A stretch of DNA of 64,000 nucleotides from Chryseobacterium lathyri (GCF_003290185.1 NZ_QNFY01000013.1:1-64000), one strand, 5' to 3'; positions 17,371 to 25,717 are shown, counted from the first letter of the stretch. Numbers and translations: made by a program. The notes: generated by a model from the sequence alone, not told the origin.

Positions 17371-17667
17371 ATGGAAATAACAGTTTTAGACATTCAGATT
17401 TTAAAGGCATTGCATGGGGAAGTAAAGGAAGTAAATCTATTGATTTCGGAAATGACTGCACCATACAAGGCATTGCAACAGGCAACAAAATGGCTCGACC
17501 AACAGGAAGCCTGCCAATTGCTGAACATCAGCAAACGGACATTACAGACATACAGGGCAAAAGGTATTCTTGGAGCAACGCAAATCAATCGGAAGACGTA
17601 TTTCAGATTATCCGATGTGGAATTACTTATGCAGGGAGAGCGACTATTAAAAAAGCAAAAGAAATGA
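17371..17667 (+). CDS. Xis-like helix-turn-helix protein 1 (HTH_17)
   Basis: 98 aa with an N-terminal amphipathic helix and a C-terminal winged-helix excisionase-type domain: WLDQQEACQLLNISKRTLQ, then YRAKGILGATQINRKTYFR, DVELLM. This matches the Bacteroidota Xis2c/Xis2d-like family. ATG 17371 gives the usual length; a GTG 39 bp upstream is less likely. It overlaps the next HTH gene by 4 bp (ATGA). It is probably an excision or transfer regulator acting with the integrase and a candidate binder of the decamer arrays. Confidence 0.83.
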   Translation: MEITVLDIQILKALHGEVKEVNLLISEMTAPYKALQQATKWLDQQEACQLLNISKRTLQTYRAKGILGATQINRKTYFRLSDVELLMQGERLLKKQKK

Positions 17668-17945
17668 AACAGATTGGAAATTCAAACGAAGATATGCTTG
17701 CTCTACTGGAAGCTGTGGTAGGTATCAAAAATGAACTGCTGTATATCAGGGAATATTTTCATCCACTCATAAAAGGGGAAATCTACCTGTCAGGCGAACA
17801 GGTTTGCGAGATGTTACATATCAGCAAACGGACGTTGCAACAGTACAGAGATGACGGACTGATACCCTTTATCAAGCTCGAACGGAAAATCCTTTTCCGG
17901 GAGTCGGATATTATCAAGGTATTGGAAGATAACTATCAGCGTTAG
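17664..17945 (+). CDS. Xis-like helix-turn-helix protein 2 (HTH_17)
   Basis: 93 aa, paralogous to the gene before it: EIYLSGEQVCEMLHISKRT, then YRDDGLIPFIKLERKILFR. An open frame extends 58 codons upstream but only through the previous gene; the ATGA overlap at 17664 is the natural coupled start. A pair of small HTH proteins beside an integrase is the arrangement of xis2c-xis2d in CTnDOT. Confidence 0.83.
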   Translation: MKQIGNSNEDMLALLEAVVGIKNELLYIREYFHPLIKGEIYLSGEQVCEMLHISKRTLQQYRDDGLIPFIKLERKILFRESDIIKVLEDNYQR

Positions 17946-17994
17946 TCGATTAAAAGAATGCTTTAAAATTGTAACCGTATCAGTCAATTAAAAA

Positions 17995-18025
17995 ACAGCC
18001 CATTGCTTAAAAAACAATGGGCTGT
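17995..18025 (-). terminator. Integrase terminator
   Basis: ACAGCCCATTG and CAATGGGCTGT form a perfect 11-bp stem; on the minus strand a U-run follows. It lies just past the integrase stop codon. Confidence 0.82.
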
Positions 18026-18031
18026 ACCGTT

Positions 18032-19282
18032 CTACAGGTTTGCAACAAAAGAGCGTTCCATTCCTTTAAATTTCTGCGATACCTTCTGCATATCCTTACC
18101 AACTTTCTCGTTGAGTATTTTGGCGTAGATCTGTGTAGTAGCAATGTTCTTATGCCCCATCATCTTGCTCAGACTTTCAAGCGGAACACCTTCACTAAGG
18201 AAGAGCGTGGCGAAGGTGTGGCGCGCCAGGTGAAACGTTACCTTTTTGTTTTCAAGGCAGGGAATAAGTTTGGATGTTCTCTGTAAACTATAATTGCATA
18301 CAGTGTTACAAGGTACGGGGAAAATCCTTCCCTCCTTGGAAAGCCCTTCATACTTACGGATAATCATTTTGGGAATATCCAACAGCATTACATTAGACGA
18401 TGTAGACGTTTTTTTTCTGCGTACGATAATCCATCTATTGCCATCAAAAAAATCCTGAATATTGCTATTTTTAAGTCCTTTTATATCTGAATAGGAAAGC
18501 CCTGTAAAGCAACTAAAAACAAACAGGTCTTTAACCAGTTCGTCTTTTCTTTTGTCGCAATCAAATATTACAAGCTGTTCCAACTCATTCCGTAATAAAT
18601 AGCCACGGTCTTTATCCTTTTTGGTATTTTTATATTCGCTGAACGGATTGAAAGCAAGGTGCTTTCTGCTCCTTGCCAATCGGCAGACAGAGGTAAAGCC
18701 AATCATATACAACCAAATGGAGTTGTGTGTTAAACTTCGGTCGTCACGCAGATAGTAATCAAAATTCTGTACGAAATCACAATTAAGGTCGCTAAAGGGT
18801 ACATCTGAATAGCCGTATTTTACAATGGCAAAATTCCGCAGATGCTTTAAAAGTGTTTTGTACTTACTGTATGTTCCGTTTACCCGAAGTCCGCTATCAA
18901 CCTTTTTTTCATAATCGGAAAGGAATTGTTCATAGAACTTGAAAAAGGTCAGTTCTCCGTTCTCCATACCGAGAACGGTATTTTTAAGCTTCGTGCTATT
19001 GACCGTTCCCTCGTTTTTTAGGATTTTGGAATAGCACTCCTCAATACCCAGACGGATTTTATCAAGCTTTCCGTTTACCTCTTGTGCTTCTCGGCTTTTC
19101 CCCAAGACTCTGCCGTACTTCAAATCCCAATTCTGTGCGGAAATATCCAGTTTGGTGCTGAACGCAGACTGTGTGCCGTTTACGGTAATCCTGCACATAA
19201 CCGTAACTTTTCCGTTTTTCTTTGGGGCATTCTTTTTAAGGTAGAATAATACCTTAAATGTTGATTTTTTTGTCGTTTCCAT
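18032..19282 (-). CDS. Tyrosine recombinase/integrase, IntDOT-like
   Basis: 416 aa. N-terminal arm-binding domain (about 1-100), core-binding SAM-like domain (about 105-205), catalytic domain (about 225-400). Catalytic residues visible are Lys near 291 (VRRKKTSTS), His351 and Arg354 in HLARHTFATL, His377 in MMGHKN and the nucleophile Tyr386 in TTQIYAKI. The first catalytic Arg is replaced by Ser263 (TGLSYSDIKGL). The same loss is known for IntDOT of CTnDOT, which supports this family and recombination that tolerates imperfect core identity. ATG 19282 is chosen; an upstream frame adds a hydrophobic stretch unlike the family. Confidence 0.92.
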   Translation of the reverse strand: METTKKSTFKVLFYLKKNAPKKNGKVTVMCRITVNGTQSAFSTKLDISAQNWDLKYGRVLGKSREAQEVNGKLDKIRLGIEECYSKILKNEGTVNSTKLKNTVLGMENGELTFFKFYEQFLSDYEKKVDSGLRVNGTYSKYKTLLKHLRNFAIVKYGYSDVPFSDLNCDFVQNFDYYLRDDRSLTHNSIWLYMIGFTSVCRLARSRKHLAFNPFSEYKNTKKDKDRGYLLRNELEQLVIFDCDKRKDELVKDLFVFSCFTGLSYSDIKGLKNSNIQDFFDGNRWIIVRRKKTSTSSNVMLLDIPKMIIRKYEGLSKEGRIFPVPCNTVCNYSLQRTSKLIPCLENKKVTFHLARHTFATLFLSEGVPLESLSKMMGHKNIATTQIYAKILNEKVGKDMQKVSQKFKGMERSFVANL

Positions 19283-19390
19283 ACTCACAATTCTTAATGA
19301 TAAAATTAAACTTATGTGAGCTATGGAACAATATGAAATACAGTGCAGAAAGCTGAAATACAGTATTTTAAAGATGTTAGTTTCTATTTT

Positions 19391-19421
19391 CAAAAGTAAC
19401 GTTTTAGTAACCTTACTTTTG
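19391..19421. promoter_or_regulatory. Inverted repeat with integrase -7 element
   Basis: CAAAAGTAA (19391-19399) and TTACTTTTG (19413-19421) form a perfect 9-bp inverted repeat with a 13-bp spacer. The left arm reads TACTTTTG on the minus strand, a consensus -7 element for the integrase. The geometry also fits a tyrosine-recombinase core site, so this may be both promoter and recombination site. Confidence 0.45.
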
Positions 19422-19450
19422 CCAAACCTTGCTTTTTACTGCTTTTTATC
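19421..19450 (+). repeat. Phased decamer array 5, integrase side
   Basis: GCCAAACCTT, GCTTTTTACT and GCTTTTTATC in 10-bp register, about 140 bp from the integrase start. It lies just outside the proposed att core, so the true element end may be to its right. Confidence 0.5.
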
Positions 19451-19468
19451 TCATTACCAAAAAATCAT

Positions 19469-19503
19469 AAAACGGCTGTAAAGCCTTTATTTACAACCGT
19501 TTT
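19469..19503. terminator. Hairpin near the right end of element A
   Basis: AAAACGGCTGTAAA pairs with TTTACAACCGTTTT with one mismatch, flanked by A and T runs. It is terminator-like in both directions. Confidence 0.45.
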
Positions 19504-19674
19504 ACCTGTTTTTAATCTTTGATGTATATTTACTGAGAATTTTATTTTAAAATGTAATAAGTCTATTTAAAGTGAAAATCATTGATGAAATGTTATTAAA
19601 ATAAATAGTTTTAAACTTTTTAGTTTAAAAAATTAAATAATAGAAGAATATTTTAATAAAATATAAAATATTAG

Positions 19675-19682
19675 TAGCTTTG
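19675..19682 (+). promoter_or_regulatory. -7 element of the TPR/AraC gene
   Basis: TAGCTTTG matches TAnnTTTG exactly, 20 bp upstream of the ATG at 19703. No clear -33 TTG was found. Confidence 0.4.
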
Positions 19683-19702
19683 TAAAAACAAAAAGACAGC
19701 CC

Positions 19703-21373
19703 ATGAGAATGATGAATTATTATAAAGTCAAAATAATAATTTATTTTTTTATGTCCAGGAGTCTGCTAAAACTTTTGTTTTTGTTCATTACCGCTGTCCC
19801 CATCTGGGCACAGAAAAAATACAATTTTGACCAGATCTGTGAAAGAACATCTGTTCAGGTGACACAAAAAGATATTCCCGAAGCTTTAAAAACAGCAGAT
19901 TCCTTATACATGAAGGCGCAGAAACCTCTGGACAAAGTGAAAAGCCTTTTACTTTCTGCCGAACTTTATCACTCAGCAGGTGAATTCAAAAAGTCCATAT
20001 GTTATGGTGAAAATGCTCACTCCCTGCTCAGGCAGATTGATGATGCAGAATGGCTTTGCCGTGTCAATGAGTTTTTGGCTAAAGAGTACCGGCTGGTTGG
20101 TCTCTTTGAAAGATCGAAAAAATATACGCTGCTGGGTATGGAAGCAGCAAAAAGCATAAGCGATACTCAAAAAAGAGGAGAGGTAATGGGGCTGCTGAAT
20201 CAGGAAATGGCCTATTATGAAATCGAACAGGGGAATTATTCCGATGCCATTAATTATATCGAATACTCATTACACTCTTTCGGAAAAGATAATATTCAGA
20301 ATAATGAACGGGCTGTAGCAGCCTCTTACCAAGTTCTTGGTGATATATATTTTAAGCTTAAAGATTACGTTACTTCTGAAAAGAATTACCGGAAAGCAGA
20401 ATCAATCCTTAAAGATAAATGCTGTGTTCTGGGTTTGGTATATAATGGATTGGGCGGCATCCGCTTAAGGCAGAAAAACTGGAAAGATGCTGAAATATAT
20501 CTAAAAAAAGCAGAAAATATAGCGGACAGTTCGCGGAGTCTTAAGCTTAAGAAAGCCGTATATTCCAATATTAATGATTATTATGAAGGGACAGGCGATA
20601 ACGTTAAAGCTTCCCTGTATGCCATAAAATATGTAAGAGCCTATGACAGCCTTACCGCAAAAAACCGTGAGTTTGCATTTAAAAGCTCAGAAATTCTAGT
20701 TAAGCCCAGTAAAAAAAGTGCCCGGATCAGTATTGTTAAAAATGCAGCAATTATTGTACTCTTTGCGGCTCTGATTGCCATTGTTGTTTTCTTCAGAACC
20801 AAACAGAAAAAGCAGCGTGCAAAATTCAGGAATATTATTAGGGCCCAACTCCGGATGATCAGTGTACGCAGTGAGCCTTTACCTTTAAAAAGGGAATACT
20901 CTGATTTTCCAAATATTTCTGTGGAAGAAGTAGATGACAGGGCAGGGGAAAATGATAAACGAAGAAGTGACTCTCTGATGACTTCCGAAACCGAATCAAA
21001 GCTCCTGGAACTTCTGGAGGAATTTGAAAAAGGTGAGTTATACAACAACAAAAATATGTCTTTATCATTTTTGGCTGCGGAACTCAATACCAATACAAAG
21101 TATCTGTCCTATGTGATCAATAGACATAAATGTACGGATGTCAAAACATATGTTAACCGTTTAAGAATTAATTATATTGTAGACAAGCTCATCAATGATG
21201 ATAAATACAGGCAGTATAAAATAAGTATCCTTGCTGAAGAATGCGGTTTTTCTTCACACAGCAAATTCGCTTCAGTATTTAAGGCGGTGACCGATTTTTC
21301 TCCTTCAGCCTATATTAAATATCTGGATGAAAATCAATCAGATAAAAATACCCATTTTCCTGAAAACAATTAA
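19703..21373 (+). CDS. TPR sensor with AraC-type DNA-binding domain
   Basis: 556-aa one-piece sensor-regulator. Signal-anchor near residues 12-32 (LLFLFITAVPIWAQ), extracytoplasmic tetratricopeptide repeats (about 40-330), one membrane helix (about 345-368, IVLFAALIAIVVFF), basic linker, and a C-terminal AraC/HTH_18 domain (about 440-545: MSLSFLAAELNTNTKYLSY, ISILAEECGFSSHSKFASVF). This architecture is frequent in Chryseobacterium. A homologue with the same layout ends the ICE cargo at 53822. Target genes are not evident; it may act on the small genes downstream. Confidence 0.87.
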   Translation: MRMMNYYKVKIIIYFFMSRSLLKLLFLFITAVPIWAQKKYNFDQICERTSVQVTQKDIPEALKTADSLYMKAQKPLDKVKSLLLSAELYHSAGEFKKSICYGENAHSLLRQIDDAEWLCRVNEFLAKEYRLVGLFERSKKYTLLGMEAAKSISDTQKRGEVMGLLNQEMAYYEIEQGNYSDAINYIEYSLHSFGKDNIQNNERAVAASYQVLGDIYFKLKDYVTSEKNYRKAESILKDKCCVLGLVYNGLGGIRLRQKNWKDAEIYLKKAENIADSSRSLKLKKAVYSNINDYYEGTGDNVKASLYAIKYVRAYDSLTAKNREFAFKSSEILVKPSKKSARISIVKNAAIIVLFAALIAIVVFFRTKQKKQRAKFRNIIRAQLRMISVRSEPLPLKREYSDFPNISVEEVDDRAGENDKRRSDSLMTSETESKLLELLEEFEKGELYNNKNMSLSFLAAELNTNTKYLSYVINRHKCTDVKTYVNRLRINYIVDKLINDDKYRQYKISILAEECGFSSHSKFASVFKAVTDFSPSAYIKYLDENQSDKNTHFPENN

Positions 21374-21456
21374 AAAGCAGATGTTTTTACGTATTCTGTC
21401 TTTTCATTTTCATGAAAATGGCTAACCTATTGTTTTACGTAAGGCCTTCACATCTA

Positions 21457-21464
21457 TATCTTTG
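21457..21464 (+). promoter_or_regulatory. Candidate -7 element before a small peptide ORF
   Basis: TATCTTTG matches TAnnTTTG. Transcription from here would start near 21471 and give a leader of about 130 nt before the ATG at 21601. Confidence 0.35.
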
Positions 21465-21600
21465 CGCCAGCTTTATGGGAATAGACATACTGCGGTTTGT
21501 CACTCATATTTTAATCTTCATTCCGATAAAGCAGAACAGCGCTCAAATTTAAATACTAAAATTACTAGAAGTGTAAATATCTCTGATTTTTATGCTAACC

Positions 21601-21762
21601 ATGAAAACTTTTAAGCTAGTAAAAATTAAACGGATGGCAACTTCAGCGGCCGTATTGGAATTTATATTTTCTATCAACACCTTTAAAAAGATAGAAATCC
21701 AATACAGCTGTGCCGGTTGCGGTCTCGGTGTCATTTATAATAAACAACGGATCCAAAGCTGA
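21601..21762 (+). CDS. Possible 53-aa Cys-containing peptide
   Basis: A short frame starts MKTFKLVKIKRM and has a hydrophobic middle and a CAGCGLGV segment near residue 37. An alternative ATG lies three codons upstream. A promoter-like element (21457) and a strong terminator (21861) bracket it, which favours a real small gene, but I recognise no family and see no strong ribosome site. It could be a bacteriocin-like or regulatory peptide, or chance. Confidence 0.3.
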   Translation: MKTFKLVKIKRMATSAAVLEFIFSINTFKKIEIQYSCAGCGLGVIYNKQRIQS

Positions 21763-21860
21763 GAGAATTTCTTCAAGCTTTCTTGTAACAAATAGTAAAT
21801 ATTTTTTTATTGATCAGAATTAGTAATCTGACCTGGTGCAATAATTATTTATAATACAAT

Positions 21861-21884
21861 CGGGGTTGATTGCCCGGTTTTTTT
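21861..21884 (+). terminator. Rho-independent terminator
   Basis: CGGG...CCCG stem (21861-21876) followed by a T-rich run. It would end the small-peptide transcript. Confidence 0.55.
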
Positions 21885-21904
21885 CAGTCAAGTTTTTTTA
21901 AGTA

Positions 21905-21937
21905 CAAATCCGCAGTATGCTGCGGATTTGTTTTTTT
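21905..21937. terminator. Strong terminator hairpin
   Basis: CAAATCCGCAG and CTGCGGATTTG form a perfect 11-bp stem with loop TATG, then seven T on the plus strand. It lies at the 3' end of the leftward lipoprotein gene. The stem core recurs at 23503 and 29687. Confidence 0.8.
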
Positions 21938-22145
21938 ATTTTGTTTTCAGACTGTCGGCTTTTACTTTGGCAGTATCTTTAGCTACCGGAGCCGGCTCAG
22001 AGTTGGCAACCGCTGAATCTCCCATATTGTTTCTCAGTGAATCTTTATTGTGCTCATCTTTAAACGCTTCTCTTTTCTCTTTATTCTGGGCGCAGCTTCC
22101 TAAAAATAATATCCCCAGAACAGCTCCTATCCATAATTTTTTCAT
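21936..22145 (-). CDS. Small lipoprotein, charged
   Basis: 69 aa. Lipobox LGSC at residue 18 after a hydrophobic stretch; the remaining 50 residues are hydrophilic, rich in Lys, Asp, Ser and Ala (VAKDTAKVKADSLK). No domain is recognised. A second lipoprotein of the same design (23561) lies on the other side of the thioredoxin gene; the shared KDTAK/TDTAK-type C terminus suggests an old duplication. Confidence 0.7.
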   Translation of the reverse strand: MKKLWIGAVLGILFLGSCAQNKEKREAFKDEHNKDSLRNNMGDSAVANSEPAPVAKDTAKVKADSLKTK

Positions 22146-22263
22146 AGTAATTCTTTTAATTGTTTAGTATTAATCAAATATAAGAAATCCTAGTGCAATT
22201 TTAAAGAAACATATTTTTCGGAATAAAAAAATCCATAGTTCTATGAATTTCTGCATTCTTTTA

Positions 22264-23448
22264 TTATTTTAAACTGTCTAATAGCTTTATCATATCTGGA
22301 TCTACAGCTTCCTTTCCGTATTGTTTAGTAGCTATCTCTATAGATTTCTCGGCCCAGATTTTAGCATTTTTTTTATCTCCAATTTTATTGTAAAGGTTTG
22401 CTAAAGTACCTGTATTCATAGGGTCTTCACCCTTGTTCACAGCTTCCTGAGCCCAAAGAGTTGCTCTTTCCAGAGAAAATTTATCTGTTGCCTTTTCATA
22501 GAAATTCCATGCTGCCATAGCCAGTTCTCCGGAATCTTCTTTTGAAGGATCTTTATATAAATCTAAAGAGATTTTTTCATAGGTAGCAAAATCTTTATTT
22601 TTTAGTGCTTTTTCTGCTTTTTCTTTTTGAAGATATTTTTCTGCCTCTGCGTTTCCAACTATTTTTCCAACTTCAGATAAAAAGTATTTTTCATCAAATA
22701 ATTTGGTATCTTGATTATAGGATTTTTTAGAAATAGTGTTTAATTTGAAGCGGTTGTTTGATTTGTTGTATTCTTCTTCTGAAATATATTGAAGAATGTC
22801 ATCTTTTCTTTCTTGAAAAATGATATAGGTGGGAGCATCCGTAGTTTTAGTATTAAACAAAATAAAATTAAAGTCTTTTTCTGTAAAATCTTTTCCTTGT
22901 TTAGTCTCAAAATATCTTCTTAATGCATTTACTGCGAGTTCTTTGTCACCATAAGAATCTGCAAGTGAAGCAAGATTGTTTAGAAATTCTGGACTTTTCT
23001 CACCCTTTTCAAATTTCTTCTTTAAAACAGCTAGCTTCTTATTGGGATCATCAGCATCTTTCGCGAGCTGGATAAAATCCTTTTCTTCAAAATAACCTAA
23101 ACCTCTGTGAATAACTTCGCCATTTCCATCAATAAATAAATAAGTGGGATAGGAATTTACCTTATATTTTTTTGCTAACTGAATACCTTCACCTTTTTCC
23201 ATGTCAATTTTTGCACTAATGAAATGGGTATTGTAGTAATCACTAACAGATTGTAATGGAAAAATATTTTTAACCATAAGCTTGCAGGGAGCACACCAGG
23301 AAGTGTAGGCATCAATAAACACCAATTTGTTTTCTTTTTTTGCTTTAGTGAGTATTTCGGAAAATTTACCTTCTTCAAATTTGACACCCTGTCCAAATAG
23401 AAAGGAACCTGCTACAAGAGTAGCGGCATATAAAAGTTTTTTTATCAT
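22264..23448 (-). CDS. Thioredoxin-family protein with TPR-like C-terminal region
   Basis: 394 aa. Signal peptide to about residue 20 (AATLVAGSFLFGQG). The thioredoxin domain covers about 22-135 with active site SWCAPCK and cis-Pro in NSYPTYLFID. The rest is helical with TPR-like repeats (ALRRYFE, ATLWAQEAVNKGEDPMNTGT, AKIWAEKSIEIA). Start is set at 23448, where the signal peptide begins; 13 upstream in-frame codons are unlikely to be coding. It would be a periplasmic disulfide reductase or chaperone. It is flanked by two tiny lipoproteins on the same strand. Confidence 0.85.
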   Translation of the reverse strand: MIKKLLYAATLVAGSFLFGQGVKFEEGKFSEILTKAKKENKLVFIDAYTSWCAPCKLMVKNIFPLQSVSDYYNTHFISAKIDMEKGEGIQLAKKYKVNSYPTYLFIDGNGEVIHRGLGYFEEKDFIQLAKDADDPNKKLAVLKKKFEKGEKSPEFLNNLASLADSYGDKELAVNALRRYFETKQGKDFTEKDFNFILFNTKTTDAPTYIIFQERKDDILQYISEEEYNKSNNRFKLNTISKKSYNQDTKLFDEKYFLSEVGKIVGNAEAEKYLQKEKAEKALKNKDFATYEKISLDLYKDPSKEDSGELAMAAWNFYEKATDKFSLERATLWAQEAVNKGEDPMNTGTLANLYNKIGDKKNAKIWAEKSIEIATKQYGKEAVDPDMIKLLDSLK

Positions 23449-23502
23449 TGTTTTTGTTTTGTTTTTGCAAAGATAATGAAATGACATTGTGAAAAAAACA
23501 AA

Positions 23503-23533
23503 AAAATCCGCAGAGCTTTCATCTGCGGATTTT
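23503..23533 (-). terminator. Terminator of the 23561 lipoprotein gene
   Basis: AAAATCCGCAGA and TCTGCGGATTTT form a perfect 12-bp stem with a 7-nt loop, followed on the minus strand by a long U-rich run. Confidence 0.82.
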
Positions 23534-23560
23534 CCATTTTTGGATTAAACTTGTTTGTAT

Positions 23561-23773
23561 CTATTTAGATAGAGGTACGGTTGCCGATGAATCTATTTTG
23601 ATCTTGGCCGTATCAGTAGTCATCTTTGTTGAATCCTTTGCACTAGGCGTTACGGTTTGGGTATTGCTTACTGCAGTGGAATCCTTAATGTTGGATGACA
23701 TAGAAGATTCTTTGGTTCCGCAGCTCACAACTATTATTCCTAAACCTATGGCTGCTAACAAAAACTTTTTCAT
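23561..23773 (-). CDS. Small lipoprotein, Ser/Thr-rich
   Basis: 70 aa. Lipobox VVSC at residue 18, then a Ser/Thr/Lys/Asp-rich hydrophilic chain. No fold is recognised. Same size, lipobox position and terminal DTAKIKIDS-type motif as the gene at 21936. It may be a surface-exposed or stress-related lipoprotein. Confidence 0.7.
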   Translation of the reverse strand: MKKFLLAAIGLGIIVVSCGTKESSMSSNIKDSTAVSNTQTVTPSAKDSTKMTTDTAKIKIDSSATVPLSK

Positions 23774-23948
23774 AAATATTTTATTTTTGATGTTGTTATT
23801 TAAAGTTCAATAATTATTCCTAACCGGCCGTTCAAAATATTAAAACATAGATAAACTTTGTTAAACTTTGTTAGAAAAAAAACAATGGTAAAAGATTATA
23901 GATGATTAGAAGAAAGCTGTGAATAATGAAATTAGATCTGATCATTAA

Positions 23949-23979
23949 TAAAAAAGCCCCGAAATATAATTTCGAGGCT
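23949..23979 (-). terminator. Terminator of pruA
   Basis: AGCC-x-CGAAA pairs with TTTCG-x-GGCT around a short loop; on the minus strand the stem is followed by a U-run (23949-23954). Confidence 0.72.
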
Positions 23980-24049
23980 CTATGATTATTATTCATTGCT
24001 TATTACTGATTATTTATCATCTATAACTCACAATTTATAACTATAACTT

Positions 24050-25675
24050 TTATCCCAGATATGGGTATTTGTAATCTTTTGGAGAAACAAAAGTTTCTTT
24101 GATACTTCTTACGGAGGTCCATCTTAATAAGTTCATTTTAGAACCTGCTTTATCATTGGTACCGGAAGCTCTTCCTCCTCCGAAAGGCTGCTGGCCTACT
24201 ACCGCACCTGTCGGTTTGTCATTGATATAGAAATTACCTGATGCATTTTCCAACGCTTTGAAGGCTTCATTGATTGCATAACGGTCTTGTGAGAAAACAG
24301 AACCTGTCAATGAATATGGAGAAGTAGAATCTACTAATTTTAAAGTTTCTTTCCAGTCCTGATCTTCATATACATATACAGATAAGATAGGTCCGAAGAT
24401 CTCTTCTACCATACTTTCGTAATGAGGATTCGTAGTTTCAATTACGGTAGGATGTACAAACCATCCTTTAGAATCATCAACTTTTCCACCAATTGCTATT
24501 TCAGCCTCACCGGAAGCAGTTGCTCTGTCGATATATCCCTTACACTTTTCGAAAGAATTTTTGTCAATAACTGCGTTAACGAAGTTTGACGGATCTTCAG
24601 GAGAACCTATTTTGATAGAATTCATCTGAGTTTCCATTACTTTTTTCACATCAGCCCAAAGAGATTTAGGAATATAAGCTCTTGAAGCTGCAGAACATTT
24701 TTGTCCCTGATATTCGAAAGATCCCCTTACCAAAGCAGTAGCCACGGCCTCCACATTGGAAGAAGGATGAGCGATCACGAAGTCTTTTCCTCCGGTTTCC
24801 CCAACAATTCTTGGATATGTTCTGTAATTATGGATATTATCGCCGATCATTTTCCACATTCCCTGGAATACTTTCGTAGAACCTGTGAAATGAAGACCTG
24901 CAAAATCAGGATGTGCCAATACTTTCTCAGCAGTTTCTTTTCCGTCTGTGAAAACCATGTTGATAACCCCTGCAGGAAGACCCGCTTCAATTAATACATC
25001 CATGATTACTTTAGCAGAATAAACCTGCTTGTCAGAAGGCTTCCAAACGACAACGTTTCCAAGCATTGCCATACAAGTCGGTAAGTTTCCGGAAATCGCT
25101 GTAAAGTTGAATGGAGTTACTGCAAAACAGAACCCTTCCAGTGGTCTGTACTCTACACGGTTCCAGATTCCGCTGTCGGAAACCGGCTGTTCAGAATACA
25201 TTTCAGTCATGAATTCTACATTGAATCTTAAGAAATCGATGAATTCACAGGCAGAATCTATTTCAGCCTGGTGTACGTTCTTAGACTGCCCGATCATGGT
25301 TGCTGCATTGATTACGTCTCTGTAAGGTCCGGCCAAAAGGTCAGCTGCCTTCAGGAAAATAGCTGCACGCTGTTCCCAGCCCAGTTCGTTCCATTCTTTT
25401 TTAGCTGCCAGTGCCGCGTTGATAGCGTCATCTACATGCTGCATCGTACCTTTATAGTAAAACCCGAAATCGTGAGCGTGATCCTGAGGAGACTGAAGCT
25501 GAACTTTCTCATCAGACTTTACTTCCTTGCCATTGATAATCATTGGAATTTCTGTCTTCTCAGCCCACATCTTTTTGTAAGTAGCGATAAGGCTTTTAAC
25601 TTCTGGAGATCCCGGTACGTAAGAATTTACCGGCTCGTTTACTGCAAATGGTACTTGCGAAATTGCTTTTGACAT
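24050..25675 (-). CDS. pruA: L-glutamate gamma-semialdehyde dehydrogenase (1-pyrroline-5-carboxylate dehydrogenase)
   Basis: 541-aa cytoplasmic NAD-dependent aldehyde dehydrogenase that converts glutamate semialdehyde to glutamate in proline degradation. Visible motifs: the NAD-binding FTGSTKVFQGMWKMIG; the Glu general base in VGETGGKDF; the catalytic Cys in GQKCSAASR; and the EEIFGPILSVYVY segment near the C-terminal third. Length agrees with single-function P5C dehydrogenases. It has its own promoter and terminator. The proline dehydrogenase partner is not in the window. Confidence 0.95.
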   Translation of the reverse strand: MSKAISQVPFAVNEPVNSYVPGSPEVKSLIATYKKMWAEKTEIPMIINGKEVKSDEKVQLQSPQDHAHDFGFYYKGTMQHVDDAINAALAAKKEWNELGWEQRAAIFLKAADLLAGPYRDVINAATMIGQSKNVHQAEIDSACEFIDFLRFNVEFMTEMYSEQPVSDSGIWNRVEYRPLEGFCFAVTPFNFTAISGNLPTCMAMLGNVVVWKPSDKQVYSAKVIMDVLIEAGLPAGVINMVFTDGKETAEKVLAHPDFAGLHFTGSTKVFQGMWKMIGDNIHNYRTYPRIVGETGGKDFVIAHPSSNVEAVATALVRGSFEYQGQKCSAASRAYIPKSLWADVKKVMETQMNSIKIGSPEDPSNFVNAVIDKNSFEKCKGYIDRATASGEAEIAIGGKVDDSKGWFVHPTVIETTNPHYESMVEEIFGPILSVYVYEDQDWKETLKLVDSTSPYSLTGSVFSQDRYAINEAFKALENASGNFYINDKPTGAVVGQQPFGGGRASGTNDKAGSKMNLLRWTSVRSIKETFVSPKDYKYPYLG

Positions 25676-25717
25676 ATTATGTTATATTATTTTAAAATTG
25701 ATAAATATGTTGGTATA

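Larger units (their letters stand above)
10463..19450. mobile_element. Mobile element A: mobilizable island with IntDOT-like integrase
   Basis: The block contains relaxase genes mobA/mobB, a palindrome-rich candidate oriT, DUF3408, a toxin-antitoxin pair, two Xis-like HTH genes and a tyrosine integrase. It carries no conjugation-pore genes, so transfer would need a helper ICE. The ends are not proven. I set the left end at TTACTTTTGC (10463-10472), which recurs at 19413-19422 beside the integrase promoter and fits the CTnDOT-type core GTANNTTTGC except at the first base. The right end could lie up to about 200 bp further right. Confidence 0.55.

Noticed and set aside
17490-17663. N-terminal extension of Xis-like protein 2
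   Set aside because: It lies wholly inside the preceding gene in another frame; the ATGA overlap at 17664 is the natural start.
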